From: Brachionus manjavacas
Taxonomy: Eukaryota > Rotifera > Eurotatoria > Ploima > Brachionidae
Reading direction: 5' to 3'
DNA: 64,000 nt
NCBI GenBank assembly: GCA_019054805.1
Contig: JAHQIY010000010.1
Coordinates: 2,587,501 to 2,651,500, forward strand
How positions within the stretch are numbered: position 1 is the first letter of the stretch; each line of letters begins with the position of its first letter. The notes beneath the pieces were generated by a model. It searched no databases. It was given only the letters and a program-made list of their open reading frames with translations, and was not told where the DNA came from. Made by a program: the position numbers and the translations under genes. Positions 49,728-61,948 of this stretch are shown one piece after another.

Positions 49728-52060
49728 TTTATCAAAAATTAAATTCTTCGGAAATTTTTATTGAAATTTAGAGAAAAATTTAAATTTTGCTTTATTCGTT
49801 TAACTTTATTGTGAGCTTATAAAATTGATTTGGTATCAGATTTTTCTAAAAAAATGAATTCAATCTTTAAATTTAAATTAAAATAATTCTATAAGAACAA
49901 ATTTTGAATTAAGATAGAGCTTTAAACAATTAAAATGGAAATACGAAATTGTTGAACAAATGAAAAATTTCATATTTTTACTCATGTTCTTTTTTAAGAA
50001 AATAAAGGTAAAATTTTAATGAAAAAAATTAAATTTGTTTTCTTTATCTAGGTGCTTGATAATTATTTATTAATGAGCTTCATATTTTATTTTTAGAACT
50101 AAAAATACCATAGTAGCATACTTTATGTTTAAAAGCTTATCAACAAGCTTTTGTATCAATTTATTCATTCATTTAATTAACATATAATTTTAAATTTAAT
50201 AAAAAATTATTTTTTTAAGTTTTTTCTTTAATTAGAGAGAATTATTTTTCAAGATCAAATTTAAGTTTGGAAAATAATCAAAAAAAAATCAAGATTGAAA
50301 CTCATAACAATTTCTTTAAATACACCTTTACATAAATTTAATAACATCTATTAGCAAAACTTTATAGTTAAATTGCAGAGTTGTTGTAGAAGCTAAGTTT
50401 GGGTGAGACAAAGTTGAATTAATTGATAAATTTTGCAGAATTAGTTTTTGAGCTAAACTAAAAATTGATTTCTATTTATTTTGCAAGACATAATTAAGTC
50501 TAAAAGCTTAAAAAATCTATTAAATAGATTAAAATTTTGCCAAAATTTTGTCATATTATTTTTTAATAAATTAAAATATTAAAAATAATACACTTTAGAA
50601 ACCGGTTTCACACCGAGCAAGCCACCTAAAAAATTAAAACTCATATTTTATAAAATAATTATTTATCTTTGATTTAGTACTTCAATAAATAATTAATAAA
50701 AAGAATTTCTAAATTATTAAATGAATGTGAAGACTTTTTTACTAAAATTTCAAGAAAAGTGTTTTTCCGACAGTTAATATTCGATTGTCCAATTATTTTC
50801 AATGAGCATCTTATATAAAAAAATTATTAATTATCTAGATTTTTCCGTCACAGGTGGTTATTATGGAAGCGGTATAGATGAGTCTTGTTAAGCTATTTTT
50901 AAAACATGTATTAAAGTATACATAAAGTGTATAAGCGTAAACATGACATATATGTGTCACGCCAACAATTGGATGACACAAGCAAAAAAAAAAGAAGATT
51001 TTATTTCACTTCCAGTGAGTAGAATATGGTATATATATATATCTCTTTGGTTTAGGCTCGTATATTTATTAATATAATATATACATAATTAACTTTCAAA
51101 AATTTAACATGGTTGTATTTGACAAATAACCAAAACTCGTTCGCCATGTTAATAGATATGTTAATAGATATGTACGAGAATGGGCGGTGCTTCACATTTA
51201 ATTTAAAAAAAGTATTGAAAAAAGCTTAACAACAGTCTTATTTCTTACTATTAGAGTGGCGCTTTTATTTCAATTGAATAAAGCGCTAATTTTTTTTTTG
51301 AGATATTTTCCATAGGATCAGACTTTGAATTTATTTCCAAATCTGAAAATTTTGTTGTAGGGTTAATTCAAGTTTCAAGGTTAATCAACATGCTAGTGCC
51401 CCTGTCCAAAAAGACCGATTAACACTTCATTTATTCAGAATAAATTTTTATTTATTCATTTTATATATGAATTTATTTCCAAATTTGAAAATTGTTGTAG
51501 GGTTTCGTAATCTTTGCAGGCTACTCTAATTTATTTTGAATCATAATATAATTCATTAATTATCGTATCGCAGTATTCAATACTCTCTTCTATATTTTGC
51601 TCCCGAGATCCTCTCAGATTGTTTCTGAGTAAATTTTTTCTAATTCTTTAATTTACTGTCCGGTCCCTGAATCTTCCAACCAACTTTGGTCAACCCACAA
51701 AGTCAGAAGTGACAAGTTGTGACAACACGACTTTATTTCTACCAAATAGCAGAACTCCTTGTTTTGAGTCTCTTGATTGATAACTATATTTCTGGCTATT
51801 AATGACCATAATTTGTCCAGATCGCTTTTGTAATGAATACAGTTAAATAATTTTACAAAAAAACGATCTTTTTTTTTTTTAAATTTATTTCAATTACTTT
51901 CTCTCTCATTTTTGTTTTATTTCTATTAAACTTTAATCTTTACCTTTTAAATACAATCACTAATAGATATTTATCTCCAAGCTTTATTTAGCAATTAGCA
52001 ACTAGCAATTTAATTAATTAATTTTTCACTTAGTCCATTTTTCACTGGTTGACTCGGTTT
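49728..52060. other. AT-rich intergenic sequence
   Basis: No gene recognised. A 37-bp near-identical direct repeat (TGAATTTATTTCCAAATYTG...) occurs at about 51327 and 51469. A small hairpin GCGCTTTTATT/AATAAAGCGC lies near 51256. Confidence 0.4.
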
Positions 52061-52099
52061 AACCCGATTACAACATAAACAAGCGCTTACCCGTCCTTA

Positions 52100-52800
52100 T
52101 ATCTGAATACATACCTTACCAGTGAAAATTATCCTTTAGGTGGGGAAACATCTTGTCACGATCTACATGAGCTGGTGCTTTCTGATGATAATTTTCTAAA
52201 GCGTCAGCATTAGTGTTCTTAAAACCTTTCTTGTGTCTTATTTCAAAGTTAAACTCACTTAGCCTCAAGGCCCACCTAACAAGTCGTTATATATTCGATT
52301 ACCTTCTCCTCTCCATTGATACGTTGACAAAGGACAGCGCCTAATCCCACGTCACTTGCATCAGTTTGGACGATAAAAGGATAATTAAAATCTGGATGAA
52401 TCAAAATCGGTTGTTGAGTTAATATAGTTTTTAGTTTATCGAAACCAACTTGATGCTTCTCCGACCATGCGTATTTCAAAAGAACATCATAAAGTAAGGT
52501 TTCTAAAACCAGCAATTCAAACGGATAGGAATCCCCTTCAATGTTAATTTCTAACTTAACTCTGAAATTACTTTCTGTAAAAGAAGTGCCTCCTAATTTA
52601 ATTTTCATAGCTAAATTTACTAAATTTGATAATTCCTCGTTCCGCAATTTCAAGAATTTTATTCAAACATACTTTCTTAATCATGCTTCTGCTAGCTCCT
52701 GTGTCGAGGACATTGGATAAATTAACACCAAATATGTTAGCAGACATTTCAATTAGGTTGCTAGAATTTGGGTCTAAGGGGATGAATTTGTGAGTTTTGA
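52100..52800 (-). pseudogene. Internally deleted gypsy-like pol fragment
   Basis: On the minus strand: a protease start (NVLDTGASRSMIKKV, about 52700), a short spacer, then directly the RNase H region (HQVGFDKLKTILTQQPILI; VQTDASDVGLGAVLCQRING) and its end (RWALRLSEFNFEIRHKKGFK; NTNADAL). The reverse transcriptase between them is gone. It is a different family from the 30 kb element. Confidence 0.82.
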
Positions 52801-55105
52801 TTTGGCAATTTTTTTTTTCTATTTAACTTTTTCGAAATTTTGAAATTACGCTGTTTCATTAAAACTCAATACTATGGCATGTAAAAATTTGAAATATAAT
52901 TGCGCAATTATTTTTAGAAATGTAAAATAGAAAAAAAACTTGCCATTTCTTTTTTTTCTCATCAAGAAGAAGATTGTAGAACTAGAGGAATTGGTTTTTG
53001 GTATAAAACTGGGTAAAAGATAAGCTTTATGCGCATTTTTTAATTATTTATTAAATTTTAAGTTCTATCTTTTCAAAATCGTTGAGTCGATGAGTTTTTG
53101 TTCGGTACTTTGCTATTCACTGATCTAGATCCTCCTCCGGTTTTCCATTATAAAGACGTATGCTAATATTGCTTGCTGGATACCTGCGTACAACTTGTTA
53201 GGGAGTATACGCAATTGTCTTCGCTGAAATTCTCTTTCAAATTCTTTATAAAGAATTTTAAAGAATATGAAAATTTTGTTGATAATGTTAAAAAATTTTA
53301 TGACAAAAAGATTGAATTAATAGAATTATCAGTTGATTTAAAGCAATCTTTGATTAGTTAAGAAAGAATTATTAGATTATTCTCATTTCCATTATAAGTT
53401 CTTAAATGAAATTGCCTAAAATTCTAAAATGGTTTTTTTACTATAATTAATTTAATCAACTCATAGAAAAATTCAATTAAAGACCAATTAAAGTTTTGAC
53501 AATCCTTAGTCTAAAGATTCATTAGAGGAATAAAAACGACAAATATTATTGTATATATGTTGATTTTACGATAGCAACAAAACATACAAAGGGAAGAATA
53601 ATACTTATATCCTTTTGAACTTTCTGTACTAGCTGTTAAATTAAAAATTTATAAAAAAAATCAATGCTTATCTTAAATCAAGGTAATTAAAAAAGCAGGC
53701 TTGTTTATATTAAAATTTAAACAAAATATATAAAGTTTTCACAATCAAATTTCAATTTTATTTAAAAGTGACATCTTTTAAATATCATAAAGTTACTTTG
53801 TTTTCAAGATATTGTTTATATGTATATAAGATATCTTTGGGTATGACATATACTCGACGTGAATATGCCAGAATTCAAATATTTAGTATAAACAAGACAT
53901 CAAAAATTAGTATTCACAATAATTCTTGAAATTATTTACTGGTACAAAATCAATAAGCATAGAGACTAAAGAACAGACTAAAAGGAAATTAAAAAATCAA
54001 AATTAGCAATTTTCGAAATTATATAAGGAAATTTAAGGACAGATCCATTCATAAAGAGTATTTTAAATCAAAACACATTAAAAGACAAAAATAAAAATAA
54101 AAAAAAACATTTGAACACAAAGTCAAATCGATTTTTACGAATTAATCGTTCAAATGAAAATATATTAGCTTTAAGACTAAAAAAAACAATTAAAGAAGTA
54201 CGAATTGAGTACAAATAATTTTTTTACAGTCAATCATTCTGAAAAATTTTTTAAATCCAACTAATGGAAAACACACTCAATTAATCGATTGCTTATGGAA
54301 TGTGGCTAAATTTAAAATAATGGGATCTTTTAGAGGAGTCGGAAAAAAGAATTAAAATATATATCTAGCAGTAATATAAAATTTATTAAAAAACCAAAAG
54401 GGCTACAACTTAATATTATATATCATCTAAAAGCTTATTCTTTATCCTTCAATCGAGCATTTATTAGTTGGACCATTAATTTTATTCGTTAATTTATTTT
54501 AGTTCAAATTAGACCATGAAAATTTTGGACAAAAATAAGTCCAAAAGGGGAAGAGATATTTTGATTAACTTGATTTAAATTATTTGTTAAAACTTAATCT
54601 CATAAGAACTTAATTTTTAAATTTTAAGTGGATTGCTTATTCCTTTCAAAAGTTTTTGCTAATAAAGTGAAATAAAAAAAATCTCAATAAAAAAACAATA
54701 AAGGGAAAAAACAAAGCAATAAATAAAGTAATTAAAGAACTTGCTTCGGAAAAAACTTTAAAAGTTCATCCCTTATTTAGTTGATAAAAACAAATTAAAA
54801 AATAGGAAAGCTAAAAAGTTGAAGAAATATTCTAATATTTGAAAAAATATTAACAAATAATCAATTTTAATTAACCAAGCACTCTAGAAAGCTTAGTATA
54901 AAAAATTTTTAACTTTACATCTGAGTTGATAATTTTTTTATGGTTGTAAATTTTTTTTCTAAATAAGCTTTAGACTTAAATTAATAATTTTATTCTATTT
55001 TAAGTTTATGTTTGTATTTATTTAGCTTTTAAAATCAAATTAATAATTCTCATTGTTTTATTTTTAACCCAACATGAATGGCAAAGTATAAAATATTCTT
55101 AAAAT
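52801..55105. other. AT-rich intergenic sequence
   Basis: No supported gene. A 62-codon Lys/Phe-rich frame at 53173 has no start context or motif and is not called. Confidence 0.4.
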
Positions 55106-55109
55106 CAAT

Positions 55110-55510
55110 AAACCGAAAAAGAAATTGTTTATCTGCAAAATTGATGCAAGCAAACATTTTGATTAAGTCACACAAGATATTATGATGGAAAAATTAATAT
55201 GTAAAGTTGAACCTGAAATATGTAGAATACTCAAAAATAATTATCAAAACTCATTAGTGTTTGTCCATAATAAAGACGAATTTTCTCATTTTTAAAACCA
55301 CGATTGGAGTGAAGCAAGTGGAACAACTCTCGCCAAAACTTTTCTCAATTTATGTTGAAGACCTAATAACAGAAATAAAGAACACAAATTTATTTTCATA
55401 AATTGATGGTATTAAAACCGGTGTATTAATATACGCAGACGACCTGCTAATCATGACTGACTGTACGAAAAAAATGAATTAAGTCCTTGGATTGTGCCAG
55501 AACAATGAAC
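55110..55510 (+). mobile_element. LINE reverse transcriptase core fragment
   Basis: Broken frames read TIGVKQVEQLSPKLFSIYVE, then DLITEIKNTNLFS, GIKTGVLIYADDLLIMTDCT and VLGLCQNNEL. These are the KQG-x(2)-SP-x-LF and YADD boxes, with the second Gly of KQG replaced. Stops between them show decay. Confidence 0.8.
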
Positions 55511-56296
55511 TGAACTACATTTCAGCCCATATATGACTAATAATAATAATAATAAAAAAAATATTAAAAAAAAACGATTCAAGAAATTTTTAAAAAGTTG
55601 AAAAAAGGGAAGTTAACTAAATCAAATATTGAATAAGATTTTCTGAAAGTATACTTAAAAAGCTGTAGGATACGCAGAGGGCGTAAACCGCACCTTGGCT
55701 TGTTTTTAAATGAAAAAAAATCCGAAACTAATGTCAAATTTGAAACCTTTGAAAATAGGTAAATATTTAAATTGCTCATAGATCCAAATCCTAGCTATAT
55801 TAGATTATAATATAATAAAAAAAATTGAAAAAAATTTGCTGTTGATAGTAGTAATAAATTATAAATGTGATAAAAATAAAATCGATATTTTCAATAAGTG
55901 GCGAACTTTCAAAAATATTTTAGAATTTTGTCATTGAATAAAACAATTACAATTAAATATTTTGATTTATTTAATTTCTAAGTTACCATAGAAATTGATT
56001 TCATATTGTTAAGAAATTTATGTAATTCTAATAAAAATAATTAGAAAATTTATTTAGACCATGAAAACAGGATGTTTCGGGAAAAAATATTATTTTTTGG
56101 CAAACTTTGATTTTCATCCATAAATATTTAAACAACATACTAAATAATTTGATTGATTGTTGTAGCAATCATACACACATCATCTACCTAAGTCAATAAC
56201 ATGATTTAAATGAATTAAACTTTTTTCTGAAATTTTATTTTTAATCGAAAACAGTCAAGTAATCTTAGAAAATAAAAAAAAGTTAACGACGTAGAA
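55511..56296. other. AT-rich upstream region of the second PLD gene
   Basis: No clear feature. An AAT run is near 55540. Confidence 0.4.
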
Positions 56297-56309
56297 ATGG
56301 ACGATGACG
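56297..56309 (+). CDS. PLD: Second PLD, tentative start exon
   Basis: ATGGACGATGACG before GTTTGT gives MDDD plus one base and fits the phase of the next exon. Confidence 0.35.
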
Positions 56310-58494
56310 GTTTGTATACCCAATCTTTAATAAGCGCTTTGCATTTAAGATAGCTAGAAATTAATAAAAAAAAATCATTTTTTTATTTTTCTTAGTTACA
56401 GGTAAATAGTGGCTTAAAGTATTAGTTGCATAAAAATAAAACAAAGAGCATGCCTAGATGCAAAGCCAAAGGCTATCAAAAATTAACAAATTAACTTTTT
56501 TAAAGAAAATTCAAAAATTAATGATGAAAATTTTTCGGTTTTCAAATTTTTTGAACCCTTGCCATTTTATCCTGTTGAAGATGAACAGAATGGTATTTTT
56601 TTTTCGATTTTTATTCCGATTAAATAAATTATTTTTTAGAACCAAATAATTTAAAAATACACCTAAACCCAAATGCTCATAAAAAACAAATCTTTATTCC
56701 CGAAAAAACGGTTAAAGTGTACGTAAGGGCCGAAAGACAGTCCATGGCTCACATGATTCATCCATTTATGTAATGCAGATTTTATAACATTTTTCTTTTT
56801 TTTATTTAATTTTTTTGTTGATACAAGATATACAATCACTCTGACTCATCATCTCTATACTTGGCAAGTGAATCGCAATTTTAGAGAAATTAAAGAAATT
56901 CACAAAGTTTTAGTCAAATTAGCCAAGCGCAATATGGGCATATCGCCTGATCGAATACCAAAGTAATTTTTATTATAATTTCGTATTTTGGTAAGATTTG
57001 GTTGGTAAAATTTGGTTTTATCACTCAAATATCTTTACTTACTGAAATTTTAGATATTAAATGACTTAAGGTTAAAAAAAAATTTATTTTTTCAAGAAGT
57101 ATTCTAAAATAAAGGTTCTATTTTAAACTCAAAAATTTCGTTTTTTTTAAATAAATTTAATTTTTCCGATAGAATGAAATAAAAAAATTTGACATGAATT
57201 TCACGAAATTTTAAACGAAATCACGAGTTTTTACGTTTAAAAAAATCAAAATCAAAATAAGGTAATACTATAGGAAATAAATTGAATTTTTAAAATCCTT
57301 GTTTTTTTTTATTTTTTATTATCTTTAAAAATCTTTTTTATTTTCGTTATAAAAATAATTCCAGCCGAAAAATTCTCTGAATATATCTACAATGTTCCAT
57401 AAAATTCGACTTCTTTGATTCATAGATCACGCTGTTATTATAAATTTATCAACCTATCTTGAAAAAATACGAAATTGCCTAAATTAGAATTAATTTTTTT
57501 TTAAGAAATCAAATAAAACCAGAGTGGCCTGTAATTTTTATTTAATTTATTTTAACAGAACTGTTTTTAAGTATTTAGTCATGTTAAATTTGAATTTTTT
57601 CCTTCGTTTTTCGGTCGGACTAATGGACAGTATCTGTATGTAAATAAACTTTCGGTCAAATTTATTTTCATATCTCTCATTCTGCAAAATCTTTATACAA
57701 CCTGACTCTTCAGACTCACATTTTGAATATTTTGAGGAATTTTTTTCGGCAAGTTTTCTATGATTGAAATTTTTTAAATTATTTAAAAATTTAGTTAATT
57801 TTAGATTAAAAAATTAAAAAAATTAACTAATTGAAGAAAGTTATCACTATTTAATTATTTTTTTATCTTAAAGGTCCCAAATTGATTCTGTAAATTGTAC
57901 CAGGCAATTAAGTGTTTCACCTAAATCGAACTTATGCAAAAAGTATGCTTAAGTAATTTTCGTTTATTTAATAGGTGTGGATTTTTGGAACAGGTGAAAT
58001 ATTGACACGTGATAAAATTTACAGAAAAAATTTTTGACTTAAAAATAATCAATAAAAATATTTCATTTTGGTTAAAAATTAGCATCAAAAATTTTTGATT
58101 TTTCACCCTTATTGTTAAAAGAAGAAGAATTTCTTAAAAAATATCAAAAACTTTTAGACAAATATAATTTAAATTCATATAATAAAATTTAAAAAGATTC
58201 AAACTGTCCATACATTTTAGACAGACCGAAAATTCAGGCGACTGTGACTGTGGTCACACTAATTTCCACTTAAAAACAAGTCTGATTTTTAATCTCACTG
58301 AATTAATTTTTTCTTACAGTTATTTCCAACACAGCTGGAAACATTGATTGCCGATAGCCAAATAACAAAACACTGTGTAAGTATGAGCAGATTATTTTAC
58401 CACAACTCTTAAACTTTTCTTTAACCAGAAACACATAGCACAATACATTGAAAAATTATTGACATTTCCGCCTTACAGAAATCATCCATTTGTG
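56297..58494 (+). CDS. PLD: Second phospholipase D gene, 5' part (PX domain)
   Basis: A paralogue of the gene at 4535-22915, on the same strand. Exons: 56297-56309 (tentative), 56506-56592, 56640-56769, 56828-56962, 57506-57530, 58320-58376 and 58429-58494; all phases join. The protein reads KQIFIPEKTVKVYVRAERQS, HMIHPFI, YTITLTHHLYTWQVNRNFRE, IPKNQIKPEWP-LFPTQ and KHIAQYIEKLLTFPPYRNH. These line up with KRIFIPKVSITVSITAERK, HIFHPY, YTLAFAHGPFKWQVIRTYKD, YKPEWPLFPN and KHLADYLNKMLTYPPFRDH of the first gene. This one has many small exons where the first has one large exon. PH and HKD exons are not visible up to 64000, so the gene continues past the window or is truncated. Confidence 0.88.
56506..56592 (+). 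CDS. PLD: Second PLD exon 2
   Basis: After TTTTTTAAAG the frame reads NSKINDENFSVFKFFEPLPF and YPVEDEQN, ending with one base before GTATTT. No counterpart was found upstream of 4535 in the first gene. Confidence 0.65.
56640..56769 (+). CDS. PLD: Second PLD exon 3
   Basis: Starts with two bases completing Glu, then PNNLKIHLNPNAHKKQIFIP. Its start phase equals that of the first visible exon of the other PLD gene. Ends CCATTTAT before GTAATG. Confidence 0.85.
56828..56962 (+). CDS. PLD: Second PLD exon 4: core of the PX domain
   Basis: Reads YTITLTHHLYTWQVNRNFRE and IHKVLVKLAKRNMGISPDRI. W-x-V-x-R-x-F/Y is the PX phosphoinositide-binding strand. Ends CCAAA before GTAATT. Confidence 0.88.
57506..57530 (+). 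CDS. PLD: Second PLD micro-exon (25 nt)
   Basis: Acceptor TTTTTTTAAG, then A-NQIKPEWP, donor GTAATT. It supplies exactly the KPEWP residues that precede LFP in the first gene and links exon 4 to exon 6 in phase. Confidence 0.8.
58320..58376 (+). CDS. PLD: Second PLD exon 6
   Basis: Acceptor TTCTTACAG, 19 codons (LFPTQLETLIADSQITKHC), donor GTAAGT. Confidence 0.85.
58429..58494 (+). CDS. PLD: Second PLD exon 7: end of the PX domain
   Basis: Acceptor TTAACCAG, 22 codons (KHIAQYIEKLLTFPPYRNHP and FV), donor GTAAAT. YRNH is the conserved end of the PLD PX domain. Confidence 0.88.
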
Positions 58495-58629
58495 GTAAAT
58501 TGTCATTTTTGCTAGGGTTGGGTTACCATTTTGCCATGGTTCTCCGTGTAAATTGATTAGAATTCGGATTTTTTATTTTGATAAAAAAAATTAACTACCC
58601 AAATTTAAAATTTGATTTCACTTAAAAAA

Positions 58630-58720
58630 AGTAAAGTCGAACCTCGTTATAATGAGTCGCTCCGTCCAAAAAAAAACGTGTTCATTATATAGAAGTTTCC
58701 ATTATAAATGAATGGGAATA
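58630..58720. mobile_element. Tigger/pogo-like terminal sequence
   Basis: AGTCGAACCTCGTTATAATG, with TTCATTATATAGAAG and TTCCATTATAAATGAATGGG after it. CCTCGTTATAA is a common start of Tigger-type inverted ends in animals. The partner end was not found. Confidence 0.4.
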
Positions 58721-59311
58721 ATTAGAAATTTTTTTTGGTTAACAAATAAAATTATTTTATTAGCAGACATATTTATTAAAAAGGAAAAAAATTAATGGAT
58801 TTTTAAATAGTGAAGATTTTTGATTTCTTAAGTTCGGTTATACCTAAAAGACGGAAGTATTTATGCTAAAGAAATTAATTAATACAAATTATTGGCAAAT
58901 AAAAAAAATTGGCTAACTTATATAGAAAGGGTGTTTAAAATTTTAATAAAATCTTTAACTTAAGTATATTTCCAGTTTAATAATGTTTTTAAACAGATCC
59001 TGGAAAAATCCTTTCTATTAGTAAAAATTATTATTGAAAAAATAAAAAACAATTCAATATTTTTATCTTTTTTTCTTGATTTTTAATATCAATGAAATAA
59101 AAAAAATATTTCGTTAAGTATCAAATAATTAATATTTATGTAGTAGAGAAAGAAACTTTGTCAAGGACTACAGATAAAAAAGTATTTTATTATCTTAACG
59201 TGGTTTCTGAAACCTTGAAACTAAATTTTTTAAAATAATTAAAGTTGATTTAAATTTTTGTTTTCCAAACTTCTTGATGATCAACTCATAATTTAAATCG
59301 TATTTACAAAT
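58721..59311. other. AT-rich presumed intron sequence
   Basis: Nothing recognised. Confidence 0.4.
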
Positions 59312-60425
59312 GGTTTAATTTTTTGTGTTTGAATTAGAAAATGTATCCAATGTTGAAATAACATTGAAAAAGTGCGATGTTTCAAATAAAAAAATAATTT
59401 TAAGTTAATTTTGCAAGCATGAAAAACTTGGTGTTTTTTTATGAATTTTGACTTTAGGCTTGTGATCTTTAAGATGACATTTGTAGTTTAAAAAACTATC
59501 TATGCTCTGTTTTCCATTTTTAATCAATTGAGTATTTGTTAAAAAGCACCAAACGAAAGTAAATTATCACTTTTGTCAAAATTTTATAAGAAGAAAACAA
59601 TGTTTTTCGTGCGTAGTCTGTTAGGTAAACTATGGTTCAGCTGTTACTGGAACGATTCTTGTTTTCAGGTTTGATGAACTATTAGTTCACCTAGTTTAAA
59701 AAAGCTAATGAAATGATAAAAAATAAGATAGAAAAGATAATTACATAGAAAATTTAAAAATGGCTGGAGTAGGAAAATTTTGCAAAATAGATGAATCTAT
59801 GTTCCCCAAAGTCAAACTCTTAAAGGGTGAAAAATTTATTTTAATTTTCTTTAATTTTTATTATTTGTGCTGAAAGGCAAGAGTAATACCAAGTCAACCA
59901 GTTTCGAGAATAAGGCATTCTATTAAATATTGAGCTTTATTCAATTTGTTTGAACATAAAAATTGTTCACAAAACCTGAGAACAAAATATTTCGGATAAT
60001 AAGTGAACTATGGTTCACCTATCCGACTAGATCCAGTTTTTTAATGATTGAATATAAAATTTAATCACAATAAATTATTTATCTTTTTTTTTTCTTTTTA
60101 TTTATTTAATTTTATATTATTTAACTATAGTTTTAGTTTTTTCATATGTTCCTAGTCTGAATGAGCATTTGCTCGGGAAAAAATAAATAAATGAATTTTT
60201 AAAAATTAAAAAAGAATTTTCAATATTTTTTTTAGATTTTAAAATAAAAATTGCACTCAGTCTATTTCACTAAAGAGTTTAATTTTTGAATAAGAAAATG
60301 CTTGCAATATTAACTTAAAATTATTTTTTTATTTGAGACTGAAAAAATAATTTGAAACATCGCACTTTTTTAATGTTATTTCAACATTGGATACATTTTT
60401 TAATTCAAACACAAAAAATTAAACC
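59312..60425. mobile_element. 1.1-kb non-autonomous element with about 120-bp inverted ends
   Basis: Ends GGTTTAATTTTTTGTGTTTG and its inverse continue through GAAAATGTATCCAATGTTGA-AATAACATTG and GTGCGATGTTTCAAAT. This is the uninterrupted relative of 47154-49156, in opposite internal orientation. It includes a GAGC-ATTT-GCTC hairpin and (AAAT)n near 60160. No coding frame. Confidence 0.88.
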
Positions 60426-60902
60426 ATATATATCTTACTCTTTTATTAACTAGCACGGCTCGCAATACTTCTAGAATCAAAATAGAATTCTATTCAAATA
60501 TCAATGATAAATATAAGAAGCGAATCCTTTAAAATACATTATTTATTATTATATTTTTCATTATTTGAATTTCTATCCAAATTCAACCATATCATTTTAA
60601 AAAAGCAAATAAATTAAGGTATTTTATTGAAGCTAAGTCTAAATTAAACTAAAATTTTCTTGAATTTTGTTTTAGAAATCCGGATCCGTGTTTTAGAATT
60701 AAGGAAAAACCGTAGCAATAATCCATTTTTGTTTTATGAGCATCTAGTTTTACTTTATTTCAAATTTACCTTTCTATTATCTGGATTTGATTTTGCATCG
60801 TTAAACCACATATCGATTGCGTCCCCTTATTCTTGATATTTGCTTTTCCTAATTTTTTTCTTATCGGCTGATAATTTTATATTATTTTTCTTTAATGCAA
60901 TA
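60426..60902. other. AT-rich presumed intron sequence
   Basis: Nothing recognised. Confidence 0.4.
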
Positions 60903-61948
60903 TTTTACTTTAAACCGCAGAACGGGTAATATTACATCATTTTACGCAATTTTACATCAATTAATGTAAGATTACTTAAAATTACATCAAATTTAGACTG
61001 TGCACTGATAATTTGCTACATGGATTTTAACAAAATTTACATAATTTTAAAATCCATGTAGCAAATCATCACTGTAATTAAATGTTAGCTTGCGGAAAAT
61101 GATGAAATATTACGTAAAATTAGGCAAATTGAAGTTCATGATCAAATGTAAATTTCAAATCAAAATTTTTAATTTTGGATTTAAATAAAAAGGTTATCAA
61201 ATTTTAATAATAAATGGCTAAACTTTATTAAACTTTTGTTTAATCGATAATTAGACAGAAAATTAAATGAATTTTTATCTGAAGTAAATTGAATTCTTAA
61301 TCAATATTTTGAAATTTTTAAATGCAAAATTTAACTTTGTTTCGCCGTAATATAATTTAATTTATATTTAAATATTATTTAAAGCGTTTATTTGAGCCAT
61401 TATTTGGACACCTAAATGTCGATTTTAAATTTGCCTTTAAAGTTTTCAAATAAAGATTTTTGAAGAATTAATTAAAGGTCAATTAGAAAAAAAAAGTTTT
61501 GTTTTTTTTTAAATTAAAATAATAAACATCTTATGTTTAATTTTAAAAAAATTAAAAAAAATATAATTTTATTATTTTTATTAAGATTTTAATCAATTGA
61601 GTTTTTATCTTTTGATTATGATCATGAACTTTAATTTACGTCATTTTATATAAAAATAGCAATTTTTTAGTTAATTTTTTTAGTTTTGTAAAATATTTTT
61701 GCAACATGAAATTTTAAATTTTACTACATAATTTTACACGAAAATAAAAGGTAATTGTTAAAAAATGAAATAAAAGGTAATTTTTTGTAATAAAAATAAT
61801 TGTGAGTAAATTTTGTTTTATAAAGAATTACATACCCTAACATTTAATTTCAGTCTAAGTTTGATTTAATTTTATTTAATCTTACATTAATTGATGTAAA
61901 ATTACGTAAAATGATGTAATATTACCCATTCTGCGATTTAAGGTAAAA
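60903..61948. mobile_element. 1.05-kb inverted-repeat element
   Basis: The left end TTTTACTTTAAACCGCAGAA-CGGGTAATATTACATC matches the inverse of the right end (TTTTACCTTAAATCGCAGAA-TGGG...) over about 75 bp. Inside are a hairpin at 61011-61066 and the sequence shared with 8640-9530. Target duplication unclear; no coding frame. Confidence 0.8.
61011..61066. repeat. 20-bp-arm hairpin
   Basis: ATTTGCTACATGGATTTTAA (61011-61030) and its exact complement (61047-61066) around a 16-nt loop. Confidence 0.9.

Noticed and set aside
53173-53361. 62-codon Lys/Phe-rich ORF
   Set aside because: Composition matches AT-rich noise; no motif, start context or splice sites.
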